Notes: a model not told the origin generated them from the sequence alone. Counted from the stretch's first letter, positions 38,892-50,007 are shown. The stretch: 64,000 nt of DNA from Enterobacter oligotrophicus (GCF_009176645.1 NZ_AP019007.1:3844001-3908000), one strand, 5' to 3'. Made by a program: numbers and translations.

Positions 38892-40058
38892 ATGAACTTA
38901 CATGAATATCAGGCCAAACAGCTGTTTGCCCGGTATGGCTTACCGGCTCCGGTGGGTTATGCCTGTACTACCCCGCGTGAAGCAGAAGAAGCCGCATCTA
39001 AAATCGGTTCCGGCCCGTGGGTAGTTAAATGTCAGGTTCACGCTGGTGGCCGTGGTAAAGCGGGCGGTGTGAAGGTTGTTAAGAGCAAAGAAGAAATTCG
39101 TGCGTTTGCTGAACATTGGCTCGGCAAGCGTCTGGTGACCTACCAGACAGATGCGAACGGCCAGCCGGTTAACCAGATCCTGGTGGAAGCGGCAACCGAT
39201 ATCGCGAAAGAGCTGTACCTGGGTGCGGTCGTTGACCGTAGCTCCCGTCGCGTGGTGTTCATGGCGTCTACCGAAGGCGGCGTGGAAATCGAAAAAGTGG
39301 CGGAAGAGACCCCGCACCTGATCCACAAAGTGGCTATCGATCCGCTGGCGGGCCCAATGCCTTACCAGGGGCGCGAGCTGGCGTTCAAACTGGGTCTGGA
39401 AGGTAAACTGGTTCAGCAGTTCACCAAGATCTTCATGGGCCTGGCGACTATCTTCCTGGAGCGCGATCTGGCGCTGATCGAGATCAACCCGCTGGTGATC
39501 ACCACCCAGGGCGACCTGATCTGCCTCGACGGCAAACTGGGCGCTGACGGCAACGCACTGTTCCGCCAGCCGGATCTGCGCGAAATGCGCGACCAGTCTC
39601 AGGAAGATCCGCGTGAAGCACAGGCTGCACAGTGGGAACTGAACTACGTAGCGCTGGACGGCAACATCGGCTGCATGGTTAACGGTGCGGGCCTGGCGAT
39701 GGGCACCATGGACATCGTTAAGCTGCACGGCGGTGAGCCAGCAAACTTCCTCGACGTGGGCGGTGGCGCAACCAAAGAGCGCGTCACCGAAGCGTTCAAA
39801 ATTATCCTCTCTGACGACAACGTGAAAGCCGTTCTGGTGAACATCTTCGGCGGGATCGTCCGTTGCGACCTGATTGCTGACGGTATCATCGGTGCGGTGG
39901 AAGAAGTGGGTGTTAACGTTCCGGTTGTGGTTCGTCTGGAAGGGAACAACGCTGAACTCGGCGCGAAAAAACTGGCTGACAGCGGCCTGAATATTATTGC
40001 AGCGAAAAGTCTGACGGATGCAGCTCAGCAGGTTGTTGCCGCAGTGGAGGGGAAATAA
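38892..40058 (+). CDS. sucC: Succinyl-CoA synthetase beta subunit
   Basis: ATP-grasp subunit coupling succinyl-CoA cleavage to nucleotide triphosphate formation. 388 residues as in E. coli. The start [18 protein letters not shown], the ATP-grasp motif [17 protein letters not shown] (near 45), the Mg-binding EINPLV (near 197) and the CoA/phosphate-loop segment [10 protein letters not shown] (near 320) are clear. Its stop shares an A with the sucD start (TAATG), giving one-to-one coupled translation with its partner. Confidence 0.98.
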   Translation: MNLHEYQAKQLFARYGLPAPVGYACTTPREAEEAASKIGSGPWVVKCQVHAGGRGKAGGVKVVKSKEEIRAFAEHWLGKRLVTYQTDANGQPVNQILVEAATDIAKELYLGAVVDRSSRRVVFMASTEGGVEIEKVAEETPHLIHKVAIDPLAGPMPYQGRELAFKLGLEGKLVQQFTKIFMGLATIFLERDLALIEINPLVITTQGDLICLDGKLGADGNALFRQPDLREMRDQSQEDPREAQAAQWELNYVALDGNIGCMVNGAGLAMGTMDIVKLHGGEPANFLDVGGGATKERVTEAFKIILSDDNVKAVLVNIFGGIVRCDLIADGIIGAVEEVGVNVPVVVRLEGNNAELGAKKLADSGLNIIAAKSLTDAAQQVVAAVEGK

Positions 40059-40927
40059 TGTCAGTTTTAATTAATAAAGATACCAAGGTTATCTGCCAGG
40101 GCTTCACCGGTAGCCAGGGGACTTTCCACTCCGAACAGGCGATTGCCTACGGTACGCAGATGGTTGGCGGCGTAACGCCAGGTAAAGGTGGCACCACGCA
40201 TCTGGGCCTGCCGGTGTTCAACACCGTGCGTGAAGCCGTAGAAGCCACGGGCGCAACCGCGACGGTGATCTACGTTCCGGCTCCGTTCTGCAAAGACTCC
40301 ATTCTGGAAGCGATCGACGCAGGCATTAAGCTCATCATCACCATCACTGAAGGTATCCCGACTCTGGATATGCTGACCGTGAAGGTGAAGCTGGATGAAG
40401 CAGGTGTGCGCATGATCGGCCCGAACTGCCCAGGTGTAATCACCCCAGGCGAATGCAAAATCGGCATCATGCCAGGCCACATTCACAAGCCGGGCAAAGT
40501 GGGCATCGTCTCCCGTTCCGGTACGCTGACCTATGAAGCGGTTAAGCAGACTACCGACTACGGTTTCGGCCAGTCTACCTGCGTGGGCATCGGTGGTGAC
40601 CCGATCCCTGGCTCTAACTTCATCGATATCCTGAAGCTGTTCCAGGAAGATCCGCAGACCGAAGCGATCGTGATGATCGGTGAGATCGGCGGTAGCGCGG
40701 AAGAAGAAGCGGCAGCGTACATCAAAGAACACGTGACCAAGCCGGTTGTGGGTTACATCGCAGGTGTGACCGCGCCGAAAGGCAAGCGTATGGGTCACGC
40801 AGGTGCGATCATCGCCGGTGGTAAAGGTACGGCAGATGAGAAATTCGCAGCGCTGGAAGCCGCAGGCGTGAAGACCGTTCGCAGCCTGGCGGATATCGGC
40901 GAAGCACTGAAATCCATCATTAAGTAA
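40058..40927 (+). CDS. sucD: Succinyl-CoA synthetase alpha subunit
   Basis: Carries the CoA site and the phosphohistidine. 289 residues as in E. coli. CoA-binding fold [15 protein letters not shown] (near 17), [19 protein letters not shown] (near 124) and the phosphorylated His in [15 protein letters not shown] (near 246) are visible. It is the last gene of sdhCDAB-sucABCD; the 3' UTR probably yields the RNA SdhX. Confidence 0.98.
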   Translation: MSVLINKDTKVICQGFTGSQGTFHSEQAIAYGTQMVGGVTPGKGGTTHLGLPVFNTVREAVEATGATATVIYVPAPFCKDSILEAIDAGIKLIITITEGIPTLDMLTVKVKLDEAGVRMIGPNCPGVITPGECKIGIMPGHIHKPGKVGIVSRSGTLTYEAVKQTTDYGFGQSTCVGIGGDPIPGSNFIDILKLFQEDPQTEAIVMIGEIGGSAEEEAAAYIKEHVTKPVVGYIAGVTAPKGKRMGHAGAIIAGGKGTADEKFAALEAAGVKTVRSLADIGEALKSIIK

Positions 40928-41012
40928 GTCCTCTCTGCTCTCTGAAAGGGGGGCGTTGATATAAAAAAATGTCCGTTTCGACATGGTTGGCCGCTGAAAA
41001 GCGGCCTTTTTT
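40928..41012 (+). ncRNA. sdhX: SdhX (RybD)-like small RNA from the sucD 3' UTR
   Basis: In E. coli RNase E releases the Hfq-binding RNA SdhX from the 3' end of the sdh-suc mRNA, and it represses ackA. Here the 85 bases after the sucD stop have the same layout: a CTCTCTGCTCTCTG stretch, an AT-rich segment, then a terminator hairpin with U tail. Identity rests on position and general similarity; the processed 5' end cannot be read from sequence. Confidence 0.5.
40989..41012 (+). terminator. Terminator of the sdh-suc operon
   Basis: The stem GGCCGCT/AGCGGCC with loop GAAA is followed by six T. The T run touches the stop codon of the converging mngR. Confidence 0.9.
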
Positions 41013-41727
41013 ATTGCCTGCGTTTGGCGATGAGGGTGAATTTGTAATCGTCGCTATTGAACACATTGCGGCTGTATTCAAAGACTCTGCCGTCTTTCAG
41101 AAATCCGCGTGACACTTTTTCCAGAATCGGCTTTGCCGGATCGAGCGCCAGCGCGGCGATCGCCTCCTGCGATGGCATGACTGGCACCAGTTCCTGCTCG
41201 CTGCGATCGATTGCCATCTTTTTGATCTGCTCAATATAGTGGTATTTGGAGTTCTCCATGACCTCCCAGGTGAGATCGGCAAACATTGCCAGCGGCATCC
41301 ACGTCTCTTCCAGGTTGACCGGTTTTTGCTTGATAAAACGCACGCGCTTCACGTGCCACACTTTGTCATCCGGGTTGAGGTCTAACTTTTCTGCCAGACG
41401 GGCATCCGCTTTGATCACTTCGAAAATTTTCACGTCGCTGTGGGTATCGACATTTCGATCGGCCAGCTTTTCGTAAAAACCGGTGAGCTGGTAAATGTCG
41501 TAGTTGACGCGCTCCTCTTTCACATAAGAGCCGCTGCCCTGAATGCTCTCAATAATCTGCTCTTCCGTGAGTAGCTTTAACGCCTGCCTTACCGTTACGC
41601 GGCTGACGCTGAACGCCTCCTGAAGACTGGATTCTGTAGGCAATGCATCACCCGGTTTTAAAACACCCGCATTAATTTTCTCGCGGAGCGTATCGGCTAT
41701 CTGCCGGTACATCGGTTTATTGCTCAT
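41011..41727 (-). CDS. mngR: GntR/HutC-family regulator MngR (FarR)
   Basis: Repressor of the mannosylglycerate genes. 238 residues (E. coli 240). The N-terminal GntR winged helix (IADTLREKINAGVLKPGDALPTE, then SVSRVTVRQALKLL, residues about 9-60) precedes a UTRA effector domain (about 85-230). It is read divergently from mngAB, with a 172-base operator region between. In E. coli it also answers to fatty acyl-CoA, hence the older name FarR. Confidence 0.95.
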   Translation of the reverse strand: MSNKPMYRQIADTLREKINAGVLKPGDALPTESSLQEAFSVSRVTVRQALKLLTEEQIIESIQGSGSYVKEERVNYDIYQLTGFYEKLADRNVDTHSDVKIFEVIKADARLAEKLDLNPDDKVWHVKRVRFIKQKPVNLEETWMPLAMFADLTWEVMENSKYHYIEQIKKMAIDRSEQELVPVMPSQEAIAALALDPAKPILEKVSRGFLKDGRVFEYSRNVFNSDDYKFTLIAKRRQ

Positions 41728-41784
41728 TTTGTATTGCCTGCTTAATACCTTTTCAGGGAATTATGCCTTCACGCGCAGGTTTGT

Positions 41785-41848
41785 AAATAATACAATTTAA
41801 ATACAAATTATCGTTGTTAGTGAAAATGATCACATAAATGTATTATTT
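41785..41848. promoter_or_regulatory. Candidate MngR operators between mngR and mngA
   Basis: AAATAATACA (41785-41794) and its exact complement TGTATTATTT (41839-41848) are 44 bases apart, with a related ATACAAATTAT at 41801-41811 between. Such repeated sites suit a dimeric GntR repressor controlling both genes. Motif reading only. Confidence 0.5.
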
Positions 41849-41899
41849 TGTCTGCCACAATCCTCCCCGGACAATAACAACGTAAGTGTGAGGATCTTT

Positions 41900-43816
41900 A
41901 TGAACCTGACGACTCTGACCCATCCCCGCGCGATCTGTGTACAGGCGCGGTTTTCCAGCCGTGATGAGGCAATCCGCCAACTGGCAACGCGACTGGCAGC
42001 GTTAGGCTGTATTACTGACTGTGATAAATTTTTAACGGAGGTTTTCCACCGTGAATCGCTGGGACCGACGGCATTAGGTGAAGGGCTGGCGGTGCCGCAT
42101 GGTAAATCGGCAGCCGTGAAAGAAGCGGCATTTGCGGTAGCCACGCTAAGCGAACCGCTGGAGTGGGAAGGCGTGGACGGCCCGGAAAACGTCGGGCTGA
42201 TTTTCCTGCTTGCCATTCCACCTGCCGAAGCGGGTTCAACGCATATACAGGTATTGACGGAACTGACTTCTCGCCTGGCGGACGATGCCCTTCGGGCGCG
42301 GGTGATGGCTGCGACGACCGCAGAAGCGCTGCTTGCGGCGCTGGACGATGCACCGCAGGACGTAACCGTTGCTGCGTTAGCGGATGCACCTACCATCGTC
42401 TGTGTGACCGCCTGCCCGGCCGGGATTGCCCATACCTATATGGCGGCTGAATACCTGGAAAAAGCGGGACGTAAGCTCGGCGTAAACGTGGTGGTCGAAA
42501 AGCAGGGCGCGAACGGTATCGAAGGGCGTCTCACTCCACAGCAGTTACAGGAGGCAAAAGCGTGTATTTTTGCAGCAGAAGTGGCGATCAAAGAGAGTGA
42601 ACGCTTCCAGGGTATTCCCGCTATTTCTGTGCCGGTTGCCGAGCCGTTGCGTCATGCTGAAGCCTTGATTGAGCGCGCGCTGGCATTGCAGCCTTCTTCG
42701 GCTACGCGCCCTGCGCAGGTTGAAACGGAGGCGAAAAAGAGCGTCAAAACGGAACTCAAGCAGGCGCTTCTCAGCGGTATCTCCTTTGCGGTGCCGCTGA
42801 TTGTCGCCGGGGGCACGGTGCTGGCTGTGGCGGTGCTACTGGCACAGATTCTGGGCTTGCAACATCTGTTCGATCAGGAGAATTCGTGGCTGTGGATGTA
42901 CCGTAAACTCGGCGGCGGCATGCTCGGCATTTTGATGGTGCCAGTTCTTGCTGCCTATACCGCATATTCACTCGCAGATAAACCCGCGCTGGCACCCGGT
43001 TTCGCGGCCGGTCTTGCTGCCAATATGATCGGCTCCGGTTTTTTGGGGGCCGTTGCAGGCGGGTTAATCGCTGGTTACCTGATGCGCTGGGTGAAAAATC
43101 ATATTCGCCTTAATAACCGCTACAACGGTTTTTTAACTTATTACCTCTATCCGGTTATCGGCGTGTTGGGCGCAGGGAGCCTGATGCTGTTTGTGATTGG
43201 TGAGCCGGTGGCCTGGATTAATAACTCGCTGACCGCCTGGCTTAACGGACTCTCCGGCGCGAATGCGCTGTTGCTCGGAACCCTTCTTGGTTTTATGTGC
43301 TCGTTCGATTTGGGCGGGCCGGTCAACAAAGCGGCATATGCGTTCTGTCTCGGGGCGATGGCTAACGGCGTTTACGGGCCGTATGCCATTTTTGCCTCCG
43401 TCAAGATGGTGTCGGCCTTTACCGTTACGGCGTCAACCATGCTGGCTCCGCATCTCTTTAAGCAGTTTGAAATTGAAACTGGTAAATCAACCTGGCTGCT
43501 GGGGCTGGCGGGTATCACCGAAGGGGCGATCCCGATGGCGATTGAAGATCCGCTGCGGGTCATTGGCTCGTTTGTGCTTGGCTCAATGGCGACGGGCGCG
43601 ATTGTTGGCGCAATGGGTATCGGGTTGTCCACGCCGGGGGCGGGCATTTTCTCCCTCTTTTTACTTCACGATGCCGGAATGGGGGGCGTGACAGCGGCGG
43701 CGGGCTGGTTTGGCGCGGCGCTGGTGGGAACCGCTATCTCTACGCTCATTTTACTGTTCTGGCGTCGTCAGGCTGTAAAGCGCGGTAAGTACGTCACAGA
43801 AGATGTTATGCCATAA
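41900..43816 (+). CDS. mngA: PTS 2-O-alpha-mannosyl-D-glycerate transporter, IIABC
   Basis: Imports and phosphorylates mannosylglycerate. 638 residues from the ATG at 41900, preceded by TGAGGATCTTT; a GTG four codons upstream (41888) is possible. In order: fructose-type IIA with active His67 (EGLAVPHGKS); IIB with Cys172 in VTACPAGIAHTY; and a IIC membrane domain from about residue 280 with ten or so helices and the motif GITEGAIPMAIEDPLRVI (near 545). mngB follows 21 bases downstream. Formerly hrsA. Confidence 0.95.
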   Translation: MNLTTLTHPRAICVQARFSSRDEAIRQLATRLAALGCITDCDKFLTEVFHRESLGPTALGEGLAVPHGKSAAVKEAAFAVATLSEPLEWEGVDGPENVGLIFLLAIPPAEAGSTHIQVLTELTSRLADDALRARVMAATTAEALLAALDDAPQDVTVAALADAPTIVCVTACPAGIAHTYMAAEYLEKAGRKLGVNVVVEKQGANGIEGRLTPQQLQEAKACIFAAEVAIKESERFQGIPAISVPVAEPLRHAEALIERALALQPSSATRPAQVETEAKKSVKTELKQALLSGISFAVPLIVAGGTVLAVAVLLAQILGLQHLFDQENSWLWMYRKLGGGMLGILMVPVLAAYTAYSLADKPALAPGFAAGLAANMIGSGFLGAVAGGLIAGYLMRWVKNHIRLNNRYNGFLTYYLYPVIGVLGAGSLMLFVIGEPVAWINNSLTAWLNGLSGANALLLGTLLGFMCSFDLGGPVNKAAYAFCLGAMANGVYGPYAIFASVKMVSAFTVTASTMLAPHLFKQFEIETGKSTWLLGLAGITEGAIPMAIEDPLRVIGSFVLGSMATGAIVGAMGIGLSTPGAGIFSLFLLHDAGMGGVTAAAGWFGAALVGTAISTLILLFWRRQAVKRGKYVTEDVMP

Positions 43817-43837
43817 ACACTCACACAGGAAACGAAG

Positions 43838-46471
43838 ATGAAAGCTGTATCTCGCGTTCATATTACGCCGCATATGCACTGGGACCGTGAGTGGTATTTC
43901 ACCACGGAAGAGTCGCGTATTCTTCTCGTCAATAATATGGAGGAGATCCTCTCCCGCCTGGAACAGGACGACGAGTACAAATACTACGTCCTCGACGGTC
44001 AGACGGCGGTGCTGGAAGATTATTTTGCGGTAAAGCCGGAAAACCGTGAGCGGGTGAAAACGCTGGTGCAGGCCGGTAAGCTGATTATTGGCCCCTGGTA
44101 TACCCAGACGGACACGACCATTGTCTCCGGCGAATCGATTGTGCGTAATCTGATGTACGGCATTCGCGACTGCATGGCGTTTGGCGAGCCGATGAAAATT
44201 GGCTACCTGCCGGATTCGTTTGGCATGTCCGGCCAGCTACCGCATATCTACAACGGATTTGGCATCACCCGCACGATGTTCTGGCGTGGCTGTTCCGAAC
44301 GTCACGGCACAGATAAAACCGAATTTCTGTGGCAGAGCCGGGACGGCAGTGAAGTGACGGCACAGGTGCTGCCGTTGGGCTACGCGATTGGTAAGTACTT
44401 ACCGGAGGATGAAGCCGGGCTGCGAAAACGGCTCGACAATTACTTCGAGGTGCTGGAAAACGCCTCCGTCACCAAAGAGATTTTGCTGCCTAATGGTCAT
44501 GACCAGATGCCGCTACAGCAGAACATTTTTGCGGTGATGGATAAGCTCCGTGAAATCTATCCGCAGCGTAAATTTGTGATGAGCCGCTTCGAGGAGGTCT
44601 TTGAACATATCGATGCTCACCGCGGTGAACTGGCGACGCTGAAAGGGGAGTTTATCGACGGGAAATACATGCGCGTGCACCGGACGATCGGCTCCACGCG
44701 GATGGACATCAAAATTGCCCATGCCCGTATTGAGAACAAAATCGTCAATATTCTCGAACCGCTGGCAACGCTCGCCTGGACGCTGGGCTTTGAATATCAC
44801 CACGGCCTGCTGGAGAAAATGTGGAAAGAGATCCTGAAGAACCACGCCCACGACAGTATCGGCTGTTGCTGCAGTGACAAAGTGCATCGTGAGATTGTCT
44901 CCCGGTTTGAGCTGGCCGAGGACATGGCCGACAACCTGACGCGTTTTTATATGCGCAAGATTGTCGACAATATGCCGCAAAGTGATGAAGACAAGCTGGT
45001 GCTGTTCAATCTGATGCCCTGGCCACGAGAAGAGGTGATTAACACGACCATACGTCTGCGCGCCAGCCAGTTCCGCTTGCTGGATGATAAAGGTAATGAA
45101 ATCCCGTATTTCATCCGCAGCGCGCGTGAAATCGACCCAGGACTGATTGACCGGCAGATTGTGCATTACGGTAATTACGATCCATTTATGGAGTTTGATA
45201 TTCAGATCAACCCGATCCTGCCGTCGATGGGCTACCGAACGCTGTATATTGAGCCGCATGTTGCCGGTAAGGTGCGTTCATCGCCGGGCACCACGGAGGC
45301 TTTGCTGGAAAATGCCTTCTGGCAGATGGCGTTAAACGACGACGGTACGCTGCGTCTGCGCGATAAAGAATCCGGGCGTATTTATGACCGCGTGCTGGAA
45401 ATAGAAGAGAGTTCCGATGACGGCGATGAGTACGACTATTCACCTTCGCGTGAAGAGTGGCGACTCACTTCTGCGCAAGGGCAGCATGATGTTGAGGTGA
45501 CGCATGAAGGCTGGCAGAGCAGGGCGGTTATTCGTCATCATATGGCCGTTCCGGCGAATCTGGCCGAACGCTCGGCGCGCCAGCAAAACGGCTCACTTGA
45601 CGTTGAAATTGACGTGACGCTTAGCCACAACAGCAGACGCATAGACGTTGAAGTGCGTCTGGACAACCAGGCGGATGACCATCGTGTACGCGTTTTAATT
45701 CCAACGCCGTTCAATACGAAAGAGGTACTGGCTGATACGCAATTTGGCTCCGTAACGCGCCCGGTGTACGACGAAGCGATGGCAAACTGGCAGGAAGAGG
45801 GCTGGAAAGAAGCGCCAGTCCCTGTCTGGAATTTACTCAGTTACGCGGTTCTGCAGGAAAGACGTAATGGCCTGGCGCTGTTTACAGAGGGTCTACGCGA
45901 ATTTGAAGTGGTGGGTGAGGATAACAAAACGTTCGCGTTGACCTTACTTCGCGGTGTAGGGCTATTAGGGAAAGAAGATTTGCTGCTGCGTCCAGGCAGA
46001 CCGTCCGGCATTAAAATGCCTGTGCCTGACTCACAGATGCGGGGCCAGCTTCGCTGCCGTTTTAGCCTTTTCAGCTTTAGCGGATCGCCGGACAGTGCGG
46101 GCATTGCTCAGCAGGCGAAAGCGTGGCTTACGCCGGTCTACTGCTACAACAAAATCCCCTGGGATGCGATGAAACTTAATCGTGCTGCATGCACGACGCC
46201 GGACCACTACAGCCTGTTAACGTTGTCGCCGACAGAGTGCGTGTTGAGTGTGCTGAAAAAAGCGGAAGATCGAGACGAGCTTATCCTTCGCCTGTTTAAC
46301 CCGTCTGAGTCCGGCTCTTGCGAGGTCGCTTTGGCGGTCAGTCAGGGGATTAAACGGTGTCGCGAAACGGACCTGAATGAAAAAATAAAAGGGGACGGGC
46401 ATGACGGCACGGGGATTGAGGGCGCATTTCGTCCGGGTCAGTCACGCACCTTTAGTATTCAGATAGCGTAG
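43838..46471 (+). CDS. mngB: Mannosylglycerate hydrolase (GH38 alpha-mannosidase)
   Basis: Hydrolyses phosphorylated mannosylglycerate from MngA to mannose 6-phosphate and glycerate. 877 residues as in E. coli. The GH38 metal-site residues are in [11 protein letters not shown] (His12, His14, Asp16) and the catalytic nucleophile is Asp126 in [11 protein letters not shown]; a third metal-site His is in [11 protein letters not shown] (near 340). Beta-sandwich domains fill the C-terminal half. It is the last gene of mngAB, followed by a terminator. Confidence 0.96.
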   Translation: MKAVSRVHITPHMHWDREWYFTTEESRILLVNNMEEILSRLEQDDEYKYYVLDGQTAVLEDYFAVKPENRERVKTLVQAGKLIIGPWYTQTDTTIVSGESIVRNLMYGIRDCMAFGEPMKIGYLPDSFGMSGQLPHIYNGFGITRTMFWRGCSERHGTDKTEFLWQSRDGSEVTAQVLPLGYAIGKYLPEDEAGLRKRLDNYFEVLENASVTKEILLPNGHDQMPLQQNIFAVMDKLREIYPQRKFVMSRFEEVFEHIDAHRGELATLKGEFIDGKYMRVHRTIGSTRMDIKIAHARIENKIVNILEPLATLAWTLGFEYHHGLLEKMWKEILKNHAHDSIGCCCSDKVHREIVSRFELAEDMADNLTRFYMRKIVDNMPQSDEDKLVLFNLMPWPREEVINTTIRLRASQFRLLDDKGNEIPYFIRSAREIDPGLIDRQIVHYGNYDPFMEFDIQINPILPSMGYRTLYIEPHVAGKVRSSPGTTEALLENAFWQMALNDDGTLRLRDKESGRIYDRVLEIEESSDDGDEYDYSPSREEWRLTSAQGQHDVEVTHEGWQSRAVIRHHMAVPANLAERSARQQNGSLDVEIDVTLSHNSRRIDVEVRLDNQADDHRVRVLIPTPFNTKEVLADTQFGSVTRPVYDEAMANWQEEGWKEAPVPVWNLLSYAVLQERRNGLALFTEGLREFEVVGEDNKTFALTLLRGVGLLGKEDLLLRPGRPSGIKMPVPDSQMRGQLRCRFSLFSFSGSPDSAGIAQQAKAWLTPVYCYNKIPWDAMKLNRAACTTPDHYSLLTLSPTECVLSVLKKAEDRDELILRLFNPSESGSCEVALAVSQGIKRCRETDLNEKIKGDGHDGTGIEGAFRPGQSRTFSIQIA

Positions 46472-46489
46472 TAGATGCAAAAACATGTC

Positions 46490-46517
46490 AAAGGGCTGCC
46501 GTAATGCAGCCCTTTTT
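46490..46517 (+). terminator. Terminator of mngAB
   Basis: The 10-bp stem AAAGGGCTGC/GCAGCCCTTT with a 6-base loop and T tail lies 18 bases after mngB. Confidence 0.9.
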
Positions 46518-47155
46518 CATTAGATAGTCACATAAGGGTGTTAATTTTAAGAGGGGTAAAAGTAAATTAAATGTAATTTCATGGCGCACCCTTAGCGTAA
46601 TGGAAAAATACGATGATGCGACATATCCTTATAAGTTTACCCGGTTGTGAAAATGCTTTGTCCGGACCGGTTAATAAAAATCACTTTTATTTATATTAAT
46701 GCCCGCATTTGATAACCATTCACGCCTTCTCAAACACATATTTTTAACATGGGATTTACCATTCTTACCATGATGAAACATGGTTAACAATGATGTTTGT
46801 TTTTGATTTAAATCAATGTTTAATCCTTGGAAAAAGCCGACAAAAGGCGTTAAATTGTCCCCGATCAAAATGGCTGAAAAGCGGTAATTTTGCTATAAAT
46901 TGATCACCGTCGAAAAACGTAAAAGTGATTCAATAAAAACCTGTTTATTGTAAGGGTTTTGCAGCGTATTATATTTACGGGATCAATTTGGGTTTTTTAT
47001 TAACGTATTTGTAACCTTTCATCACTGTTTTTTCCTCCAGTAGAGAATAAGCAACGAAGAAAGTCTGCAGATAACTTTGTATTGGGGCATGCGTGTGAAT
47101 CCTTATCTAACGGGGTTCACTCTCGGAGTCTTCATGCGATGAGCAAGGAGTCATG
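46518..47155 (+). promoter_or_regulatory. cydA control region
   Basis: 638 A/T-rich bases without a convincing gene. A perfect FNR box is listed separately. A second weaker one, TTGAT-CACC-GTCGA, lies at 46900-46913 next to a TATAAA (46893-46898). E. coli cydA is controlled here by FNR and ArcA from several promoters. Individual start sites cannot be read. Confidence 0.6.
46803..46816. promoter_or_regulatory. FNR box upstream of cydA
   Basis: TTGAT-TTAA-ATCAA is a perfect match to the FNR consensus TTGAT-N4-ATCAA. It lies 340 bases before cydA. Confidence 0.75.
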
Positions 47156-48724
47156 ATGTTAGATATAGTCGAACTGTCGCGCTTACAGTTTGCCTTGACC
47201 GCGATGTACCACTTCCTGTTTGTGCCACTGACGCTCGGTATGGCGTTCCTGCTGGCCATAATGGAAACGGTCTACGTCCTCTCCGGCAAACAGATTTATA
47301 AAGATATGACCAAGTTCTGGGGCAAGTTGTTTGGTATCAACTTTGCGCTGGGCGTGGCGACCGGTCTGACCATGGAGTTCCAGTTCGGGACTAACTGGTC
47401 TTACTATTCCCATTACGTAGGGGATATCTTCGGCGCGCCGCTGGCCATTGAAGGTCTGATGGCCTTCTTCCTCGAATCCACCTTTGTAGGTCTGTTCTTC
47501 TTCGGTTGGGACCGTCTGGGCAAAGTCCAGCATATGGCGGTCACCTGGCTGGTGGCATTAGGCTCTAACCTGTCCGCACTGTGGATACTGGTAGCGAACG
47601 GCTGGATGCAGAACCCCATCGCGTCTGATTTCAACTTCGAAACCATGCGTATGGAGATGGTCAGCTTTGCCGAGCTGGTCCTGAACCCGGTTGCACAGGT
47701 TAAATTCGTTCACACTGTGGCCTCTGGCTATGTGTGCGGCGCGATGTTTGTACTGGGTATCAGCTCCTACTATATGCTGCGTGGTCGTGACTTCGCGTTC
47801 GCAAAACGCTCCTTTGCTATCGCAGCAAGTTTCGGTATGGCGGCAATTCTGTCCGTTATCGTTCTGGGTGATGAATCCGGTTACGAAATGGGCGACGTTC
47901 AGAAAACCAAGCTGGCCGCTATCGAAGCCGAATGGGAAACCCAACCGGCTCCGGCTGCGTTTACGCTGTTCGGTATTCCCGATCAGGATGCGCAGGAAAA
48001 CCGCTTCGCCATTCAGATCCCTTACGCGCTGGGCATTATTGCCACTCGCTCCGTCGACAAACAGGTCACTGGCCTGAAAGAGCTGATGGTGCAGCATGAA
48101 GAGCGTATTCGTAACGGGATGAAAGCCTACTCGCTGCTGGAACAGCTGCGCGCCGGTTCAACCGACCAGGCGGTTCGCGACCAGTTCAACGATGTGAAGA
48201 AAGACCTGGGCTACGGTCTGCTGTTGAAACGCTATACCCCGAACGTCTCTGATGCGACGGAAGCGCAGATTCAGATGGCAACCAAAGACTCCATTCCACG
48301 CGTTGCACCGCTGTACTTCGCGTTCCGTATCATGGTGGGCTGCGGCATCATCATGCTGCTGATCATCGCGGCGTCCTTCTGGTCCGTGATTCGCAACCGC
48401 ATTGGTGAGAAAAAATGGCTGCTGCGCACGGCGCTGTACGGTATCCCGCTGCCGTGGATTGCTATCGAATCCGGCTGGTTTGTGGCGGAATATGGCCGTC
48501 AGCCGTGGGCGATAGGTGAGGTGCTGCCAACGGCAGTAGCAAACTCCTCCCTGACCGCGGGCGACCTGATCTTCTCTATGCTGCTGATTTGCGGTCTGTA
48601 CACCCTGTTCCTGGTGGCTGAACTGTTCCTGATGTTCAAGTTCGCGCGCCTTGGCCCAAGCAGCCTGAAAACCGGTCGCTATCACTACGAGCAGTCCACT
48701 GCGACTACTCAGCCGGCACGCTAA
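47156..48724 (+). CDS. cydA: Cytochrome bd-I ubiquinol oxidase subunit I
   Basis: Haem-bearing subunit of the high-affinity oxidase used at low oxygen. 522 residues as in E. coli. His19 (AMYHF) is a haem b595 ligand; the quinol loop region around residues 250-330 and the motif [12 protein letters not shown] (near 440) are typical. I chose the second of two adjacent ATG codons (47156), five bases after AAGGAG; the first at 47153 is only two bases away. cydB starts 15 bases downstream. Confidence 0.97.
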   Translation: MLDIVELSRLQFALTAMYHFLFVPLTLGMAFLLAIMETVYVLSGKQIYKDMTKFWGKLFGINFALGVATGLTMEFQFGTNWSYYSHYVGDIFGAPLAIEGLMAFFLESTFVGLFFFGWDRLGKVQHMAVTWLVALGSNLSALWILVANGWMQNPIASDFNFETMRMEMVSFAELVLNPVAQVKFVHTVASGYVCGAMFVLGISSYYMLRGRDFAFAKRSFAIAASFGMAAILSVIVLGDESGYEMGDVQKTKLAAIEAEWETQPAPAAFTLFGIPDQDAQENRFAIQIPYALGIIATRSVDKQVTGLKELMVQHEERIRNGMKAYSLLEQLRAGSTDQAVRDQFNDVKKDLGYGLLLKRYTPNVSDATEAQIQMATKDSIPRVAPLYFAFRIMVGCGIIMLLIIAASFWSVIRNRIGEKKWLLRTALYGIPLPWIAIESGWFVAEYGRQPWAIGEVLPTAVANSSLTAGDLIFSMLLICGLYTLFLVAELFLMFKFARLGPSSLKTGRYHYEQSTATTQPAR

Positions 48725-48739
48725 GACAGGAGTCATCAA

Positions 48740-49879
48740 ATGATCGATTATGAAGTATTGCGTTTTATCTGGTGGCTGCTGGTCGGTATTCTGCTGATCG
48801 GTTTTGCGGTCACCGACGGTTTCGACATGGGGGTGGGCATGCTCACCCGTTTCCTCGGTCGTAATGACACCGAGCGTCGAATCATGATCAACTCAATCGC
48901 CCCGCACTGGGACGGTAACCAGGTGTGGCTGATCACCGCAGGCGGCGCGCTGTTCGCTGCCTGGCCGATGGTCTACGCGGCTGCGTTCTCCGGCTTCTAT
49001 GTGGCGATGATTCTGGTGCTGGCCTCTTTATTCTTCCGTCCGGTCGGTTTCGACTACCGTTCCAAGATTGAAGATACCCGCTGGCGTAACATGTGGGACT
49101 GGGGCATCTTTATTGGTAGCTTCGTTCCACCGCTGGTGATTGGCGTGGCGTTCGGTAACCTGCTGCAGGGCGTACCGTTCCACATCGATGAGTACATGCG
49201 TCTTTATTACACCGGTAACTTCTTCCAGTTGCTGAATCCGTTTGGTTTGCTGGCGGGTGTGGTGAGCGTGGCGATGATCATCACTCAGGGCGCGACTTAT
49301 CTGCAGATGCGTACTGTGGGTGAACTGCACCTGCGCTCCCGTGCTACGGCTCAGGTTGCTGCGCTGGTAACACTGGTTTGCTTCGCACTGGCCGGTGTCT
49401 GGGTGATGTACGGTATTGATGGTTATGTGGTGACGTCTGCAATTAACCATACTGCGCCGTCTAACCCGCTGACCAAAGAAGTGGCGCGTGAGGCGGGCGC
49501 ATGGCTGGTGAACTTTAACACTACCCCTGCGCTGTGGGCTATTCCGGCTCTGGGTGTACTGCTGCCGCTGCTGACTGTGCTGACCTCGCGTCTGGAAAAA
49601 GGTGCTCTGGCGTTCGTGTTCTCTTCACTGACCCTGGCGTGCATCATCCTGACGGCGGGCATTGCGATGTTCCCGTTCGTGATGCCTTCCAGCACCATGA
49701 TGAATGCCAGCCTGACCATGTGGGATGCAACCTCCAGCCAGCTGACGCTGAACCTGATGACGTATGTCGCGTGTGTATTCGTACCGATTATTCTGCTCTA
49801 CACCGCCTGGTGTTACTGGAAAATGTTCGGTCGTATCACCAAAGAACATATCGAAAGCAACACCCACTCTATGTACTAA
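48740..49879 (+). CDS. cydB: Cytochrome bd-I ubiquinol oxidase subunit II
   Basis: Second large membrane subunit of cytochrome bd, 379 residues as in E. coli, with eight or nine helices. The start MIDYEVLRFIWWLLVGILLIGF and the acidic motif FAVTDGFDMGVGML (near residue 22) carry conserved residues of the proton path and haem pocket. It begins after GACAGGAG and is followed 14 bases later by cydX. Confidence 0.98.
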   Translation: MIDYEVLRFIWWLLVGILLIGFAVTDGFDMGVGMLTRFLGRNDTERRIMINSIAPHWDGNQVWLITAGGALFAAWPMVYAAAFSGFYVAMILVLASLFFRPVGFDYRSKIEDTRWRNMWDWGIFIGSFVPPLVIGVAFGNLLQGVPFHIDEYMRLYYTGNFFQLLNPFGLLAGVVSVAMIITQGATYLQMRTVGELHLRSRATAQVAALVTLVCFALAGVWVMYGIDGYVVTSAINHTAPSNPLTKEVAREAGAWLVNFNTTPALWAIPALGVLLPLLTVLTSRLEKGALAFVFSSLTLACIILTAGIAMFPFVMPSSTMMNASLTMWDATSSQLTLNLMTYVACVFVPIILLYTAWCYWKMFGRITKEHIESNTHSMY

Positions 49880-49893
49880 GTAAGGAGCTGAAT

Positions 49894-50007
49894 ATGTGGT
49901 ATTTCGCATGGATTTTAGGGACGCTTCTTGCCTGTGCATTTGGTGTCATTACCGCCCTGGCGCTGGAGCACGTTGAAGCGTCCAAAGCGGGTGAAGAAAA
50001 ACACTGA
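49894..50007 (+). CDS. cydX: CydX, small subunit of cytochrome bd-I
   Basis: A 37-residue single-helix peptide (MWYFAWILGTLLACAFGVIT, then ALALEHVE), same length as E. coli CydX, which stabilises the haems of CydAB. TAAGGAG lies upstream of the ATG. Its TGA overlaps the ybgE ATG by one base (TGATG). Confidence 0.95.
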   Translation: MWYFAWILGTLLACAFGVITALALEHVEASKAGEEKH

